A stretch of DNA of 5,356 nucleotides from Peptococcaceae bacterium (GTDB taxonomy: Bacteria > Bacillota > DSM-12270 > Thermacetogeniales > Thermacetogeniaceae), in assembly GCA_003160265.1 (NCBI GenBank), contig PLQY01000055.1, positions 1 to 5,356 on the forward strand, read 5' to 3'. The first letter of the stretch is position 1, and each line of letters starts with the position of its first letter. The position numbers were made by a program, and so were the translations under genes. Below are positions 4,521-5,356 of the stretch, piece after piece. A model generated the notes under the pieces. It ran no database searches. It was not told where the DNA came from and worked only from the letters and a program-made list of their open reading frames with translations.

Positions 4521-5294
4521 TTATTCTACGCTCGGAATACTTAGGGCGCATGGGCCGGTGGCACACTTGCCGCAGACGTGACAGAGACCCAGGTCCGGGA
4601 AGTGATCGTTGACTTCGAGTAGATAGCGATAGCACCTCTGCCTATCGAACCCGTCCGTAGTGAGTGCCCCGCTGGGGCAGCGCCTGATACAGGCATCGCA
4701 GGGGCCGCCCCTCCAGGTCAGGCAGATCTCCCCAGTCGGATCAGCAGTTCTCTTATGTGGAGCCAGAGTCTCTTCCGGCAGGGCTGCATCGGTCACCAGA
4801 CTCCCCAGGCGTCCGGCGCAACCGGCCCTGGTGATCAGCATCCGGTGTCTGCCGAAGCTGCCCAGACCACATAAATAGGCCACGTGCTTGTGCGACCAGA
4901 TGGACACCAACTCGACCGGATCAAAGTTATGGGTGGGCTGCTGCCAGGCAGCCATGATTCCTTTTTCAGCCAATGCGTCCCCCAAGGCGCCACAGACGGA
5001 TTCGATCAGCCGGTTGGTCTCGATGTAAGCCTCAGCCCAGGCCCGGCTGACATAGGAATCCTCCCGCTGCAAACATACCAGTTCGCTGTCAAAGGGCACA
5101 AAAAAGGCCACCACCGTTCGGGCGCCGGGCAGCAGGTCATGCGGAATCAGGTGGCCTGGACCGACAACATCACGCAATCCGGCGAAGCCTTGATCACTTG
5201 CTGCTGCAAAGCCTACCAGCGGCGTACGGTAGGCGGTCCGACCCCGGTAGCCGCCGACGACATCGACAATCGTCTCTCTGATAAAATTATCCAT
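4521..5294 (-). CDS. QueG-like 4Fe-4S double-cluster protein (epoxyqueuosine reductase-related)
   Basis: This 257-residue protein is related to the core of epoxyqueuosine reductase. Family-like segments are LLPGARTVVAFFVPF (54-68) and CGLGSFGRHRMLIT (142-155), followed by GRLGSLVTD (161-169). The C-terminus has two Cys groups: C191-x7-C199-x2-C202-x3-C206-Pro, and C238-x2-C241-x2-C244-x4-C249, with C221 between. These predict two [4Fe-4S] clusters. Two features argue against true QueG. It lacks the C-terminal HEAT-like extension of the usual 350-390-residue enzyme, and the Asp expected about 14 residues before the GLG motif is not there (Val/Leu around 129-130). It is therefore probably an iron-sulfur or corrinoid-linked redox protein of unknown substrate. 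The start is taken as ATG at 5294-5292. A GTG at 5339 would add 15 residues, but it has no Shine-Dalgarno and falls within the putative -10 region. A GGAG (5310-5307) lies 12 bases before the chosen ATG. Confidence 0.8.
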   Translation of the reverse strand: MDNFIRETIVDVVGGYRGRTAYRTPLVGFAAASDQGFAGLRDVVGPGHLIPHDLLPGARTVVAFFVPFDSELVCLQREDSYVSRAWAEAYIETNRLIESVCGALGDALAEKGIMAAWQQPTHNFDPVELVSIWSHKHVAYLCGLGSFGRHRMLITRAGCAGRLGSLVTDAALPEETLAPHKRTADPTGEICLTWRGGPCDACIRRCPSGALTTDGFDRQRCYRYLLEVNDHFPDLGLCHVCGKCATGPCALSIPSVE

Positions 5295-5329
5295 GTTCCC
5301 ATCGCTCTCCGACTGTTTCTCATGATCCA

Positions 5330-5338
5330 ATTTTACCA
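5330..5338 (-). promoter_or_regulatory. Possible extended -10 promoter of the QueG-like gene
   Basis: TGGTAAAAT on the minus strand (5338-5330) fits an extended -10 (TG, one base, then TAAAAT). The start site would be near 5323, upstream of the ATG at 5294. The -35 region lies at the window edge and is partly outside it. Confidence 0.3.
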
Positions 5339-5356
5339 CAGATGACTACCCGCTCT

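Overview
All four protein genes in this window lie on the minus strand and are read from high to low coordinates. Gene bodies are GC-rich. The ribosome-binding sites are strong (AGGAGGT/AGGAGGG) and starts are mixed (ATG, GTG, TTG). The proteins are an EF-G paralogue, a stand-alone bacterial PH-domain protein, a QueG-like double-cluster Fe-S protein and a patatin-family hydrolase. Together these suggest a low-to-mid GC, probably anaerobic Firmicute of the Moorella/Pelotomaculum/Desulfotomaculum kind. That assignment is an inference from protein flavour and signal style; there is no rRNA or other marker in the window.

Layout in transcription order: (1) 5294-4521, a short epoxyqueuosine-reductase-like protein with two cysteine clusters, probably from an extended -10 promoter at the window edge. 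(2) 4392-3970, a 140-residue bPH2 (YdbS/DUF304-type) protein with a GTG start, a strong RBS and a triplicated 9-bp repeat coding its first residues. (3) 3969-3507, a 463-bp gap that is far from empty. It holds a 14-codon ORF with a perfect Shine-Dalgarno, a near-consensus SigA promoter (TTGACT-17-TATAAT), and a leader of about 335 nt with a chain of hairpins. A 13-bp inverted repeat 117 bp apart lies in this gap and overlaps the -10 box. (4) 3506-1452, an EF-G-like translation GTPase (EF-G2/FusA2 type) with a TTG start, ended by a clean intrinsic terminator at 1376-1402. (5) 1265-30, a patatin-like phospholipase whose start region carries a G9 tract. Its last codons run into an 18-bp motif present twice at the window's left edge.

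The genes do not form an obvious pathway. The EF-G paralogue is a monocistronic unit with its own promoter, leader and terminator, and it is outside any visible str operon. The patatin gene is separated from it by the terminator. The bPH and Fe-S genes may be cotranscribed, since no convincing terminator separates them. The most interesting part is the EF-G leader (3507-3842). I could not match it to a known riboswitch family. It has strong stems, two mutually exclusive hairpins ahead of a U-run, and a hairpin ending 5 nt before the Shine-Dalgarno, so it is a candidate regulatory RNA.
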